Source: Rickettsiales bacterium (lineage in GTDB: Bacteria > Pseudomonadota > Alphaproteobacteria > Rickettsiales > SXRF01). From it: DNA of 64,000 nucleotides. The notes beneath the pieces were generated by a model, which was given only the letters and a program-made list of their open reading frames with translations, did no database searches and was not told where the DNA came from. This document shows, one piece after another, positions 27,485 to 37,092 of the stretch. The stretch is taken from NCBI GenBank assembly GCA_025464625.1, contig JAOAUZ010000002.1:186001-250000 (forward strand), read 5' to 3'. The position numbers and the translations under genes were made by a program. The stretch's first letter is position 1, and each line of letters begins with the position of its first letter.

Positions 27485-28699
27485 ATGGCATTAACCGAAT
27501 TAGCAATCAAAAATCTAAAACCAAAAGATAAAATCTATCTAATTTCTGATGGTGGAGGACTTTCCCTTGCTGTTTCACCATCTGGCAGCAAATTGTGGCG
27601 TTTACGATATTATTATCAAGGCAAAGAGCAAATTATGGGTATAGGTAAATATCCTGCTCTTTCGTTGTCAGAAGCCAGAAAAAAGCGTGAGGCTACGAAA
27701 AAACTACTGGAAGAAGGCAAACATCCTAATCGTGAAAAGAAACTGGAAAAACTCCGCAAAGTGCATGAAGGCGAAAACACCTTTGAAAAAATAGCCCGCC
27801 GTTGGTTGGAAATGAAAGAAGATTCGCTAAATGCCAAATATGCCAAGCAAAGCCTAGCACGGATGGAACAACATGTTTTTCCTCGTATCGGTGATTTACC
27901 ACTAACCGAAATCACTATTCCTAATGTTGTGGAGGTGGTGGAAGCTATTGGGAAGCGTGGAACTATTGAAACTGCCAAGCGCATGAAGCAAATCATAGGG
28001 CAGGTATTTCGCTATTCTGCACAGCGTGGCTTGTGCATCCATAATCCCGCTGCTGATTTACGCGATATTTTACCAACACCAGAGGAAAAACACCACGCTT
28101 GCATCCAGCTTGAAGAATTGCCAGCCTTACTGGAAAAAATAGAGAGTCTAGGCAATAATTTTACAAAATACTCTATCAAGCTGCTAATGCTAACCTTTGT
28201 CCGCACCAGTGAGCTAATAGCTGCCAAATGGGAGGAAATAGATTGGGATAAAGAGGAATGGCATATTCCCAAAGAGCGGATGAAAATGAAACGTCCGCAT
28301 ATAGTACCACTTTCCAGCCAAAGCCTTGCTATCTTAAAAGAGCTACAAGCTATGACTGGCAATAAGCCTTTTATATTCCATAGCCCCGCCAGCAAATCGC
28401 AGCATCTTAGCAATGGTACGGTATTAATCGGACTCAGGCGGATGGGTTATCAAAACAAAATGACAGGGCATGGCTTCCGCACCCTTGCAAGTACCATATT
28501 AAACGAAAGAGGATATAGAGCTGATGCTATAGAAAGCCAGCTTGCCCATGAAGATGAAGACAAAATCAGAGGTGCATACAACCGCGCCAAATACCTTCTA
28601 GAACGTAAAAAGATGATACAGGAATATGCGGACTGGTTGGATAGTGTGCTGGCTAATAAGGACGATAAGGTGGTTAAGATAAAATCAATGAATAATTAA
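27485..28699 (+). CDS. P4-type tyrosine integrase with DUF4102 N-terminus
   Basis: 404 residues. The N-terminal arm-binding DUF4102 domain (LAIKNLKPKDKIYLISDGGGL; WRLRYYYQGKEQ; GKYPALSLSEAR) is followed by a SAM-like core-binding domain and the catalytic domain. Catalytic residues seen: Arg in FVRTSELIA, His-x-x-Arg in GHGFRTLAS, His in SQLAHE and the Tyr nucleophile near GAYNRAKY. Directs site-specific recombination at the tRNA-Ser 3' end. ATG 27485 was chosen after GGGGG; an in-frame TTG lies at 27467. Its stop overlaps the convergent res gene by four bases. Confidence 0.92.
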   Translation: MALTELAIKNLKPKDKIYLISDGGGLSLAVSPSGSKLWRLRYYYQGKEQIMGIGKYPALSLSEARKKREATKKLLEEGKHPNREKKLEKLRKVHEGENTFEKIARRWLEMKEDSLNAKYAKQSLARMEQHVFPRIGDLPLTEITIPNVVEVVEAIGKRGTIETAKRMKQIIGQVFRYSAQRGLCIHNPAADLRDILPTPEEKHHACIQLEELPALLEKIESLGNNFTKYSIKLLMLTFVRTSELIAAKWEEIDWDKEEWHIPKERMKMKRPHIVPLSSQSLAILKELQAMTGNKPFIFHSPASKSQHLSNGTVLIGLRRMGYQNKMTGHGFRTLASTILNERGYRADAIESQLAHEDEDKIRGAYNRAKYLLERKKMIQEYADWLDSVLANKDDKVVKIKSMNN

Positions 28700-31266
28700 G
28701 ATGCAAATAGCTTATTAAGCTCATTTTTCCATTCACTCTCAAACACCATATTGAAAGCAAGTTTTTCTGTGGAATTTACAAATTTCATTTCACCAACTGG
28801 CTTAATATCTTGATTGGCAAATTCTGTGATATATTCAAAAACTTTCTGCTTATAAGCACTATCTGAATTATCAAGATGATTGCCTTTAGTTTCAAGAAAT
28901 TGAATTGTTGCAATCCCTGCTTTGTCTGTTTCAAGTTTAATTAAAAAATCAGGGTATATTTTATTTGGCTTCCAACCCTGCATAGAATACTCATCTTTGC
29001 CTCTTGCTGCCAGTCTATGCCACCATTTAACGGCTTCATTTTTGTTTATTGCATAAGCAATTTCTTTTTCCAATCCGTTGTAACTTGAGATAAACTGCGG
29101 TTCAAAAATGTTTTTATCAAAATCAACACTACTCTCATTTGCATTTTTATAAACTTCTTTGGTTGCACTTGGCAGCACTTGCCAATTTAGTTCTAAAAAT
29201 GGGGAAGCAAGTAATTTTATAAAGATAACGCCATCTTCTAATTTTTTTCTAAACAAGGCTTCTGATTGCTCTAATAACCAAGCAAAACAATCTTTTTTTA
29301 TTTCATCAACAATAAGAACGGAATTAAACGCAATTATATTTTCTTCAAATTTTGCTTTTAGCAATTCAATTGTTTTGACAATTATGTTTGATGCGTGCCA
29401 AGGATTAGGCACTTTTTCCATAAGCTGACTTGTCATTAAAGCAATATCAATTTGCAAATCAACTATTTCAGAAAGTTTTTGTTTTTCTGATTGCTCAAAG
29501 CTAAACTTTCCTTGCTCTGTTTTTAAGTCTATTTTTGTGAGACTTGTATCAAGCATGGTTTTGCTAACCAAATTTATACTATCAATCTTTGTGAATTGAT
29601 AATTTTCCCAATTGATTTCGGCTAAAATATCTTGATGGTAATCAAATTTTCTTGGCTTCTTGCCACTTATAACATTTATTTGCGGAATAAGTATTTTCTC
29701 ATTATTTTTGTTATTTCTTTTTATTGTTACTTTTTCCAAGCCACTGCTTGAATTTTGCGAGTTAGTGTTTATCTGGTCGCTAACATCAGCCATTCCCTCA
29801 TCTTCAAGCCCTTTCTTAATAGCATCAACTGCTGTTTTGCTCTCTGTTTTATTGCAATAAACATAGCATTGATTAAGTGCTTCAATTGCGGTGCTGGTTG
29901 CATAAGGCTGGCGTAAAACCCTGCCAATTAGCTGCGTTAAAGCAGTTGTGCCACTGGCATTGGTAAGTATAGCCAAAACATACGCAAAAGGGCAATCCCA
30001 GCCCTCTTTTAGGGCATCTTTAGTGATGATATATTTTACAGGGCAGAGTTTATCTAATAAATCTTCGTCTTTAATTTCGTCTTTTTCAGAAAGTTTGATT
30101 CTTATTTCACTTTCCAAAACACCCAAATTATTGATTAGATATTTTTTTATATCTTCTACATGGTCGTAAGTGTCATTTTTCTTTTTAGGCTCGGCTTTGA
30201 TAACCATTATCGGGCGAATATATTTACCTTCGCTTGTTTGCAAATGTGCGGATTGTTTTTGTAATTCTGCCAATTTACTATGAGCATGGTTTAGCGTTTG
30301 TTGCCAACCGCCCTCGCTACCATACGAAGCAACATTGATAGGTAGTTTTATCATTTGTTCGTTTTTCAGTTCAACGCCACCAACATTTATTAAAACATTG
30401 CTATTGGTTTTTGGAGTGGCGGAAAGTTCCAATATAAAGCTAGGATTGAAGCTGTTTATGGTTTCAAGGGCAAGGTTTGAAGTCGCTCTATGCCCCTCAT
30501 CAATAATAACAATCGGGCGGATTAGTTTTAGAACATTACCCAGCGAATGCTTTATTGAAATTCCGCTGATAACATTTTTATCACCGTTGCCTAAATCCGC
30601 CACTTCAAGGTTTTTGGTTATATTCAAAAACTCATTGTTAGCGTTGTAATCGTCAATTTCTGGAAAAAAGCTCTCAAACCTGCCACTATCTTTGAACATT
30701 CTCAAAGTTTCGTTGTTATTTCTATTACTTGATTGCAGCATAAGCAGCATAACGCATAGATTATCGGTTACATCTTGTTTATTAAAGCGGTCGTTTTTAT
30801 CCAGTATTAAAGTTTTTCCGCCGCTGGTTTTATCCAGCATTTGGCGGTAAGGGTGTTCACGATTCCGTAAATGTTTGCTGGTTTGGGTATATATTGTTTC
30901 GCTCGGCACAATCCACAACACAAAGCCATTATTGCGGTTAAAATAATCTTGGTTGATGCGTTGTAATGCACAAGATGCAAGCAAGGTTTTACCGCCACCA
31001 GTTGGCACTTTGAAACAAGCATTAGGGATATTCCTATCAATACCATCAAGGCGGGTGGTATATTCCCTAGAATGCACCGCTATTTTCTTTTTGATTTCCA
31101 CCCAAGCAAGCTGGCAATAATCGGATTGCTCGGGGGGAGTTGCCTCTTTGCCTTTGGATATTTGAAACTCAAAATAATCCTGCTTCTCGGATTTCTGCGT
31201 TTTCAGCTCGGAAAGGTAGCTTTCCAATGACTCCAAAACCTTTATTTGATAATCTTTAAGTTCCAT
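28696..31266 (-). CDS. Type III restriction endonuclease subunit Res
   Basis: 856 residues. SF2 helicase core: Walker A VPTGGGKT (about residue 87), IVPSETIY, Walker B IIDEGHRA, LELSATP, and LIGRVLRQP (motif VI). The C-terminus holds a PD-(D/E)xK nuclease with IYPDFLIKL and FLETKGNHL near residue 800. It cleaves DNA in complex with Mod between two head-to-head unmethylated sites. It lies five bases downstream of mod, and both appear intact, so the system is probably active. Convergent with the integrase. Confidence 0.92.
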   Translation of the reverse strand: MELKDYQIKVLESLESYLSELKTQKSEKQDYFEFQISKGKEATPPEQSDYCQLAWVEIKKKIAVHSREYTTRLDGIDRNIPNACFKVPTGGGKTLLASCALQRINQDYFNRNNGFVLWIVPSETIYTQTSKHLRNREHPYRQMLDKTSGGKTLILDKNDRFNKQDVTDNLCVMLLMLQSSNRNNNETLRMFKDSGRFESFFPEIDDYNANNEFLNITKNLEVADLGNGDKNVISGISIKHSLGNVLKLIRPIVIIDEGHRATSNLALETINSFNPSFILELSATPKTNSNVLINVGGVELKNEQMIKLPINVASYGSEGGWQQTLNHAHSKLAELQKQSAHLQTSEGKYIRPIMVIKAEPKKKNDTYDHVEDIKKYLINNLGVLESEIRIKLSEKDEIKDEDLLDKLCPVKYIITKDALKEGWDCPFAYVLAILTNASGTTALTQLIGRVLRQPYATSTAIEALNQCYVYCNKTESKTAVDAIKKGLEDEGMADVSDQINTNSQNSSSGLEKVTIKRNNKNNEKILIPQINVISGKKPRKFDYHQDILAEINWENYQFTKIDSINLVSKTMLDTSLTKIDLKTEQGKFSFEQSEKQKLSEIVDLQIDIALMTSQLMEKVPNPWHASNIIVKTIELLKAKFEENIIAFNSVLIVDEIKKDCFAWLLEQSEALFRKKLEDGVIFIKLLASPFLELNWQVLPSATKEVYKNANESSVDFDKNIFEPQFISSYNGLEKEIAYAINKNEAVKWWHRLAARGKDEYSMQGWKPNKIYPDFLIKLETDKAGIATIQFLETKGNHLDNSDSAYKQKVFEYITEFANQDIKPVGEMKFVNSTEKLAFNMVFESEWKNELNKLFAS

Positions 31267-31271
31267 ATACT

Positions 31272-32981
31272 TTACTTCCCCACTACCTTATGGATTGCGT
31301 AAGGAAGCTGGCAAAATGATATATTCCATTCGTTTAACTCGTTCTGCCCCATATATTTGGCGGAGGCGAAAACTAGCTTTTGTTTTTTACTATTATTATT
31401 TTTATTGGGGCGGGCTTTGATTATATCCACCATTTTGCCATTAAGGGCGGAGTCATTGCTGCGTAAAAAGGCAAGGTCGGGCTGATAGATTAGGAAAACC
31501 TCGTATAAATCAGTTTCACCCACAAAATAATCAGGTTTTTGTTTTATATTACCTTCAAGGCTTTTGCCAGTTGCGGTGTAAAACACATAGCGGGCAAGGG
31601 CTGCGTATTCGGGCAGGGTTTCACCTGTTAGAATTTTTTCAATGTTAAACTCATCACCCAAACTGCAAAAAGTGAAACTACCGCCCAATCCTGCTTTTAA
31701 TTTTTTATCTTTGGCGGTCGGTACGCCTTTAATAACCCTTCGCACCCGTTCGGCGGTGATGCTGTCGGCGTAATCTTCCATTTCCACCAGAATGAATTTA
31801 CGATTTCCGCCGTCCTCTTTGTTCAAGTCCAGCACCGCATGAGCAGTCGTACCACTGCCAGCGAAGGAGTCTAGGATTATTGAATTTTTATCGGTAGATG
31901 CATATATAAAATCCTTAATTAGAGCTTTGGGTTTTGGAAAATTAAACCCTTTTTTGTTAAAGATTTCTTCAATTTCCGCCGTTCCTCTTCTGCTAGAAAT
32001 TTCTGTTCCTAACTGAAGTGACCTTATTACTTTGCTAGAATGACGCATTTTCTCAACAATTCTATAATCTCCATCAGATGTTTTATATCCGACTATCTCT
32101 TTGTTAATTTCTTGATTAGCCTTAGGTTTTCCCCATCTCCAAACAAATTGTACACCATCCTTTTGCGATTTAGGCGGATATATTTCTATAGCCCCACTTC
32201 TTTTTTCTAACGAAATTTCATAAAAATCATTAGGAAGCCTATTGTTTGGATAAAGATAAAAAGGATAATATAGGTTAGGGCGATTTTTAGAAGTGAACGC
32301 TACATTGCTGTTATAAAGAGGGTGGATATTAAATCCTCCATTTTCATCAGTATATCTAAATTGCTTATCCTCTTCTGGTAATTGCTCGGTTATTGTTTCT
32401 GCTATACTCTTTGCATAGAATAAGGCGTATTCGTGCATTTTGCCAATATGCCCATAGTCCCTTGCATTAGGAGCTACATTAACAACGAACTGTCCAATAA
32501 AATTTTCTTCCCCCCAAATCTCGTCCATCACCGCGCGCAAGTGATGAACTTCATTATCATCAATGCTGACAAAAATCACGCCGTCATCGGCAAGTAATTC
32601 ATGCAATAATTTTAGGCGGGGATACATCATACACAGCCATTTATCATGGCGTTGCATATCTTCCTTATCAACTGGGTTAGCGTTTTTGCTTATCCACTCC
32701 CGCATAAGTGGCGAATTGACATTATCGTTATAACGCCAATCCTCGTTGCCCGTGTTATAGGGCGGGTCAATATAGATACACTTAATTTTTCCCGCATATT
32801 GCGGCATCAGGGCTTTTAGGGCGTGTAAATTATCGCCGTGAATAATCAAATTATCGTCAAGATTTGGCGTTTTTCCGCCCGCAGGCAAAGATTTTTTACC
32901 ATCAACCACCAATTCACGAAAAGGAACGCTGTGGTGGTGGGAATAAATATATTGTTTTCCCTTAAATTCTAATGTCGGCAT
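31272..32981 (-). CDS. Type III DNA methyltransferase subunit Mod (beta-class N6-adenine)
   Basis: 569 residues. Catalytic motif IV DPPYNTGNEDW (near residue 72) precedes the SAM-binding FAGSGTTAHAVLDLN (near residue 375), the order of beta-class amino-methyltransferases such as type III Mod. The intervening region, about 200 residues, should contain the target-recognition domain and determines specificity; the recognition sequence cannot be predicted. ATG 32981 has AAGGTG upstream. It is followed by res and preceded by the second recombinase on the same strand. No homopolymer or tandem repeat suggesting phase variation was seen. Confidence 0.93.
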   Translation of the reverse strand: MPTLEFKGKQYIYSHHHSVPFRELVVDGKKSLPAGGKTPNLDDNLIIHGDNLHALKALMPQYAGKIKCIYIDPPYNTGNEDWRYNDNVNSPLMREWISKNANPVDKEDMQRHDKWLCMMYPRLKLLHELLADDGVIFVSIDDNEVHHLRAVMDEIWGEENFIGQFVVNVAPNARDYGHIGKMHEYALFYAKSIAETITEQLPEEDKQFRYTDENGGFNIHPLYNSNVAFTSKNRPNLYYPFYLYPNNRLPNDFYEISLEKRSGAIEIYPPKSQKDGVQFVWRWGKPKANQEINKEIVGYKTSDGDYRIVEKMRHSSKVIRSLQLGTEISSRRGTAEIEEIFNKKGFNFPKPKALIKDFIYASTDKNSIILDSFAGSGTTAHAVLDLNKEDGGNRKFILVEMEDYADSITAERVRRVIKGVPTAKDKKLKAGLGGSFTFCSLGDEFNIEKILTGETLPEYAALARYVFYTATGKSLEGNIKQKPDYFVGETDLYEVFLIYQPDLAFLRSNDSALNGKMVDIIKARPNKNNNSKKQKLVFASAKYMGQNELNEWNISFCQLPYAIHKVVGK

Positions 32982-33010
32982 AGTTCACCTTAATAATTAA
33001 TTGGATATTA

Positions 33011-34108
33011 TCAGCTTCTACCAATAAGCGTTTTGCTAATCAGTTGCAACGCCTTTGCTACATCCCCTTCATTATCATTAACATTATTCAGTTTCCTGCC
33101 CATGCGTTCTATTACTTCAAATTGCTGGTCTGGTGAAAATCCGCCATATACCATAAAAGTTGTCGCTGGGCTTTCATGTCCCATATTCCGCGCCCATGCC
33201 ATTTGGTCTTCTGTGGTGGTGCATAAAGTTCGCCCTATTGCAGAAAGTGTATCTCGGAAGCGGTGCGGTGAGTAATACTGCAATCCAGCATTTTCAAAAG
33301 CATGTTTGAATATGCCACGAATAGAGCTTGCACTTTGCCAATGCTGACGGGAAAGAATAGGCGTAAAGCTGTTTTCTGCATCATGCACCAGCTCTTCTTT
33401 GGGAAATAGCGGGTCATTGTCAGTAAATAGCTTTTCTTCCTGCAAATAACGTATCCAATCTAAAATAATCTGGTGGATGTCATCACCAACAGGATAAAAT
33501 TTGCTGTGAATACGCTTTCTAAACTTAGTTGCAACCTCGTTTGGGTCTTGCACCACATATTTCTTGGCAGTGTTTACATGCTTTATTTTTAGCCCAATAA
33601 CTGCACCATCCCTTGCACCAGTGGCAAAAATGAAAGCGATAATTGCTTTGTTGCGTTTGGCAACTGGTGTATTGTCTGGCATTGCTGCAATAACTTTGCG
33701 GATTTGTGCCTCGCTAGGATATTCTTTAAGGGTGTTGTGCTGAATTTTGTGTTTATCGTTCTCGTTAATATTTAGATAGGCAATGTCATTGTAGCGAATC
33801 TGGCTTTTATACCCTGTTTGGGTTGCCAGCCATTTAAGAAAATCTTGAAGTGGACGCAAGGTATGGGCAATGGTGGAAGCACTTAACAACTCACCATGTT
33901 TGTTTTTAGCCTTTATGAGGTGCTGCTTAAAATCAGTTGCCTTTTTCTGGTTAAAGGTTTTGAAGTCCTCATGCTTGGTAAATTCCTCATAACGGATGAT
34001 TGCTTTTCTGATATTTTCTATCGTCTGTGAACTTCTACCATTAGCTTCTTTTTCATAAGCAAAATATTTGCTCTTTATGCGTTCATTTTCTGGGTGGAAT
34101 TTAACCAT
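33011..34108 (-). CDS. Tyrosine recombinase, second in the island
   Basis: 365 residues. An N-terminal SAM-like domain (about residues 1-110) and a catalytic domain with Arg in ATGARDGAVIGL, His-x-x-Arg in SPHRFRDTL, a His in MGHESP and Tyr in FMVYGGFS. It is unlike the P4 integrase at the island edge. ATG 34108 follows AAGGAG at good spacing; an ATG at 34132 would overlap the previous gene. It is the third gene of the operon AlpA, zinc/HTH protein, recombinase. It could excise a sub-element or be a remnant of a nested insertion carrying the restriction genes. Confidence 0.82.
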   Translation of the reverse strand: MVKFHPENERIKSKYFAYEKEANGRSSQTIENIRKAIIRYEEFTKHEDFKTFNQKKATDFKQHLIKAKNKHGELLSASTIAHTLRPLQDFLKWLATQTGYKSQIRYNDIAYLNINENDKHKIQHNTLKEYPSEAQIRKVIAAMPDNTPVAKRNKAIIAFIFATGARDGAVIGLKIKHVNTAKKYVVQDPNEVATKFRKRIHSKFYPVGDDIHQIILDWIRYLQEEKLFTDNDPLFPKEELVHDAENSFTPILSRQHWQSASSIRGIFKHAFENAGLQYYSPHRFRDTLSAIGRTLCTTTEDQMAWARNMGHESPATTFMVYGGFSPDQQFEVIERMGRKLNNVNDNEGDVAKALQLISKTLIGRS

Positions 34109-34112
34109 AATT

Positions 34113-34583
34113 TTATGCTCCTTTAGTTTCACAATTAGAGTTAGTATTGGTGGACTGTGTTAATGCCGATGGTTGCAGCGTATGGATGGTGAAGGTTTTT
34201 TCTATTTCTGTGATATTTTTTAGTGAAATAATCTTACTAATTTTGCCATCGCACTGCTCACAAACTGCGTGCAACATGGCAATCTTTGAATTGATTGACT
34301 TAATGGTGGCGATTCCTTCCCATGCTCTACGAGGGGCTTGGCAGGTGCAACAGTGAAATTCATTTAGTAATAGCTTGCTTTTATTTTTAAGCTGGCGGTC
34401 TTTGAGAAAATCAATCACTACCTGCCCAAAGAGCATATAGGGGTAAACACCATCAATACGCTGCAACCCCTCGTTTTTAATCCAATTACTAATGGTGTTA
34501 GGGTGGCAACCTATAACATCTGCCAATTCTTGCAGCATGTAGCTATATTTGCTCTTTATAAGCCGTGTATTGATTCGCCTCAT
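34113..34583 (-). CDS. Helix-turn-helix protein with paired CxxC motifs
   Basis: 156 residues from ATG 34583. The N-terminus contains an HTH (MLQELADVIGCHPNTISNWI). The middle has CCTCQAPRRAWEG and AVCEQCDGK, two Cys pairs likely to bind zinc. The C-terminal 40 residues are low-complexity Ser/Thr/Asn. ATG 34583 overlaps the AlpA stop (ATGA), and the stop lies four bases before the recombinase start, so the three genes are translationally coupled. A DNA-binding partner or directionality factor for the recombinase is inferred; the exact family is not recognised. Confidence 0.65.
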   Translation of the reverse strand: MRRINTRLIKSKYSYMLQELADVIGCHPNTISNWIKNEGLQRIDGVYPYMLFGQVVIDFLKDRQLKNKSKLLLNEFHCCTCQAPRRAWEGIATIKSINSKIAMLHAVCEQCDGKISKIISLKNITEIEKTFTIHTLQPSALTQSTNTNSNCETKGA

Positions 34584-34777
34584 TTCTGCAACTCGGAAAT
34601 CAAAGCGTGGATGTCTTCGGCTTTCCATGCTGTTATGCGTTCGCTAAGTTTTACAGCTTTGGGAAAACGTCCAGATTTTACACCCGCCCACCAAGTGGAT
34701 TTACCAACTGGAATTAATTTTAGAATTTCAGGAAGGCGAAGAAAGCCAATTTGTGGAATAGAATGATTGTTTTGCAT
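34580..34777 (-). CDS. AlpA-family excisionase-like DNA-binding protein
   Basis: 65 residues. FLRLPEILKLIPVGKSTWWAGVKSGRFPKAVKLS is the MerR-like winged HTH typical of AlpA/phage transcriptional regulators. ERITAWKAEDIHALI completes the fold. Such proteins control integrase or excision in P4-like islands. It heads the operon with the zinc/HTH and recombinase genes. The 194 bases upstream (34778-34971) hold no gene and presumably its promoter. Confidence 0.78.
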   Translation of the reverse strand: MQNNHSIPQIGFLRLPEILKLIPVGKSTWWAGVKSGRFPKAVKLSERITAWKAEDIHALISELQK

Positions 34778-34971
34778 ATAGTTTGACTCCGTTTGTTAAA
34801 GAACGGGGTTATTCTATGCTGTGTAAAATAGTTAAAATAGATAGGCGAGTTAAGAAAACTCACCCGCAAAATTTATGGTTTTGACAATGATTTACTGCTA
34901 ATTGGTGGTATAGTTTTTGTATGGTGTTTTTATAAAAGCTATATAAACAGCCAAATTAATGGGGGGTATAG

Positions 34972-35622
34972 TTAGATTTCACTCGGTGTTTTTGGTGCGC
35001 CACCTTTTGTTTCCCAATTTGCGATTTTAGCTATTTCTTCTATTCCTTGTTCATTTGGGTTGCCGTCATCTTTAATCAACCCAAATCTAAAGGCGTGTAT
35101 GCGAAGATAAATGGTAAGTGCCTTTTTAACTGTTTTGGCTTTTAACAATTCTGGATTTTCTGTAATCGCAAGCCAAGACTCAATTGCTGCACCTAGCTTT
35201 TGTGAATAGTTAGGATGGTTAATATCAAGATAATCTGGTTTATCAATTTCCGTTTGTGGAAAGAAAAAACCTGTTTTGAACCCCCTAGTTATTAGCCAAG
35301 TTTTCAGGTCATTTACTTTTATAGTTGTTAATGAAATATCTATACTATGTTGTAACGCTGCATTATTTCCCATAAATTTACTTGTTACGCTATCTTCCAA
35401 ATGTGGCTTGGCTAAATTTCTTCTTATCGTAGCAGGTAAAACTCCAGAAGAAATAGCGTTTGTTAAGGCGGTTTTTGCTGCTTGGTATCCTGTAGGTTGA
35501 TTGGATTCATGCCAATCCTCTATATAGCTATTATTTCCAGAAGGGTCTTCACCTACTATCAATAGTGCTGCATAAATTATAGATAACTCATCACACAAAC
35601 GCCAGTAATCTAAACTTTCCAT
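34972..35622 (-). CDS. Island hypothetical protein, 216 residues
   Basis: Soluble protein with no signal peptide or membrane helices. Opening MESLDYWRLCDELSIIYAAL and the IVGEDPSG segment recall accessory proteins of unknown function in proteobacterial islands, but I cannot name a family. The C-terminus is charged and helical. It is transcribed in the same direction as AlpA but separated from it by 194 bases. It lies at the right end of the island, before the attachment repeat; 35623-35809 contains no gene. Confidence 0.55.
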   Translation of the reverse strand: MESLDYWRLCDELSIIYAALLIVGEDPSGNNSYIEDWHESNQPTGYQAAKTALTNAISSGVLPATIRRNLAKPHLEDSVTSKFMGNNAALQHSIDISLTTIKVNDLKTWLITRGFKTGFFFPQTEIDKPDYLDINHPNYSQKLGAAIESWLAITENPELLKAKTVKKALTIYLRIHAFRFGLIKDDGNPNEQGIEEIAKIANWETKGGAPKTPSEI

Positions 35623-35721
35623 GATATAACTTTCATTAAATTTATAGTGATAAAGTCTATTTTACAGGATAAAATCCGTCCAGCATAATCCATAACAATG
35701 CATAGCAAGCCAAGTGCTTTG

Positions 35722-35745
35722 CGTATATAAATGCGTATATAATTT
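35722..35745. repeat. 24-bp direct repeat, copy 2, near the right island end
   Basis: Identical to 27445-27468 upstream of the integrase and in the same orientation. Weaker similarity extends upstream (CCGTCCA and GCAAGCCA in both copies). It may be an arm site for the integrase or the remains of a second element's integrase promoter. Confidence 0.6.
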
Positions 35746-35809
35746 TTGGTGGATTTTTTGAAGTACAGGAATAGCAACGATTACAGAGAAATGTTCGGCT
35801 GCTCTCCGC

Positions 35810-35828
35810 CCGCCATATATACTGTTTT
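35810..35828. repeat. Right attachment repeat
   Basis: Exact copy of the tRNA-side repeat at 27324-27342. It lies ten bases beyond the pfkB stop codon, marking the boundary between island and chromosome. Confidence 0.75.
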
Positions 35829-35837
35829 TACAGCACG

Positions 35838-36980
35838 TTATCCCCTGCTGTTTCCGCCAGAGTGGGCTAATTCACCGCTGCTCTTTCCTGCCCCTAAAAC
35901 CTCCGTGGCAAGATGGGGTGAAGCTTTGCGTAAAGATTCTCTAGGATTATCCAAGCGTGGTCCATTATGGCGCAATTTTTCACTCGCCAGCGCCATGGCG
36001 ATTTGAGCAGATGTTTTATCTGGCAGACCTTGTATATAGCCAGCTGCAAAGCCTGCAAATGACGTATCTCCTGCGCCTGACAAGCTCTCAATTTTGTCAA
36101 TCTTAGCATGTGGCGGTATATATTCAATACCATCCTCAGTAACAATCGCTGCTCCTTTTTCACTACGCGTAATAAAACCAACTGGCTTTCTGTTTCTATT
36201 CCTGCCCTCACGCTCCAAAACTTTATGTTCCTTGAATGCCTGCTGCAAATGCTTTAAGGCTTCATCAGGTGTTGTCTGATATATACGAGCTAATTCTTTG
36301 TCATTACCTAACACCACATTAGAGCTTGTTATCAGATACTGAAAATGTTTGGCATTATCATTACCAAATTTGGCATTGGTTGGCAAAGCTAGCCACAATT
36401 CTTTGTTGTTTTTCCAGCGCATATCAAGCAGCCTATCAGCAAAATTCCAATCCATCTTCTGCCATAGTGAACCCTGCACTAATAATACATCAGTGTTTTT
36501 TACCATTTCATCAGTAATTATGTCTGGTTTCAAGATAGACTTGGCATTGCCAAGATGAGTTACCGTTGTATTTTCGCCATCGGGCAAATGTATTATGTAA
36601 GAAACAGCTGTCTGTGGTGAGAAACCCTTATAATCATCCTTATCTGGTAAAAGTTTTATTCCCACCTCATCAAGTGAAGATTTTATAATCTTACTGTAAA
36701 CTCCATCACCAACTACACCAACGAACTGAACGTCAACTTTATCTTTCCCAAGCAACTTGCTTAGAGTAACCACCGTATTAGCTGACGAGCCTCCAGGGAA
36801 CATGGTGATGGGATGCCCCTGTACCGCTTTTGAGAACTCTGCAAACTGCTCATCCGTCAGAGCTAATTTACCACCAGGTGTAAGATTGTATTTTTCTACC
36901 AAAGATTTTAACTGGGGATTTCCAGAAAGTGGGGTGTTTAGATCAGATATCAATATATCACTAGTTAAAATACGAGTCAT
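35838..36980 (-). CDS. PfkB-family carbohydrate/nucleoside kinase
   Basis: 380 residues. Substrate-side FPGGSSANTVVTLSKLLG (about residue 62) and the C-terminal signature LSGAGDTSFAGFAAGY (about residue 310), with the anion-hole GAGD and catalytic Asp, define the ribokinase/PfkB fold. The sequence FVGVVGDGVY resembles adenosine kinase-like and sugar kinase branches; the substrate is not deducible. The last 20 residues are Gly/Ser-rich and end at the island boundary, so the integration may have altered the C-terminus. It follows the methyltransferase and PP-loop B genes on the same strand after 112 bases. Confidence 0.82.
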   Translation of the reverse strand: MTRILTSDILISDLNTPLSGNPQLKSLVEKYNLTPGGKLALTDEQFAEFSKAVQGHPITMFPGGSSANTVVTLSKLLGKDKVDVQFVGVVGDGVYSKIIKSSLDEVGIKLLPDKDDYKGFSPQTAVSYIIHLPDGENTTVTHLGNAKSILKPDIITDEMVKNTDVLLVQGSLWQKMDWNFADRLLDMRWKNNKELWLALPTNAKFGNDNAKHFQYLITSSNVVLGNDKELARIYQTTPDEALKHLQQAFKEHKVLEREGRNRNRKPVGFITRSEKGAAIVTEDGIEYIPPHAKIDKIESLSGAGDTSFAGFAAGYIQGLPDKTSAQIAMALASEKLRHNGPRLDNPRESLRKASPHLATEVLGAGKSSGELAHSGGNSRG

Positions 36981-37092
36981 AAAAAATTAATTGCCAAGTT
37001 AAATCGTTGCAGAAATCTACCGCTCTATTATAAAATTCATTGTATTTTTATTATATATGCTTAAATGGTTAATTACAAACCATATACCAAAA

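Larger units (their letters stand above)
27324..35828. mobile_element. Integrative genomic island at tRNA-Ser with type III restriction-modification
   Basis: About 8.5 kb between two identical 19-bp repeats (27324-27342 inside and after the tRNA 3' end; 35810-35828). The first gene after the tRNA is a P4-type integrase pointing inward, as usual for islands using tRNA sites. Cargo on the minus strand: res, mod, a second tyrosine recombinase, a zinc/HTH protein, AlpA and an unknown gene. There are no structural phage or conjugation genes, so this is a small defence-type island, perhaps mobilised in trans. The pfkB gene ends ten bases beyond the right repeat. Confidence 0.78.

Noticed and set aside
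34113-34777. Toxin-antitoxin pair
   Set aside because: The first gene is AlpA-like and the second has DNA-binding and zinc motifs coupled to a recombinase; no toxin fold is visible.
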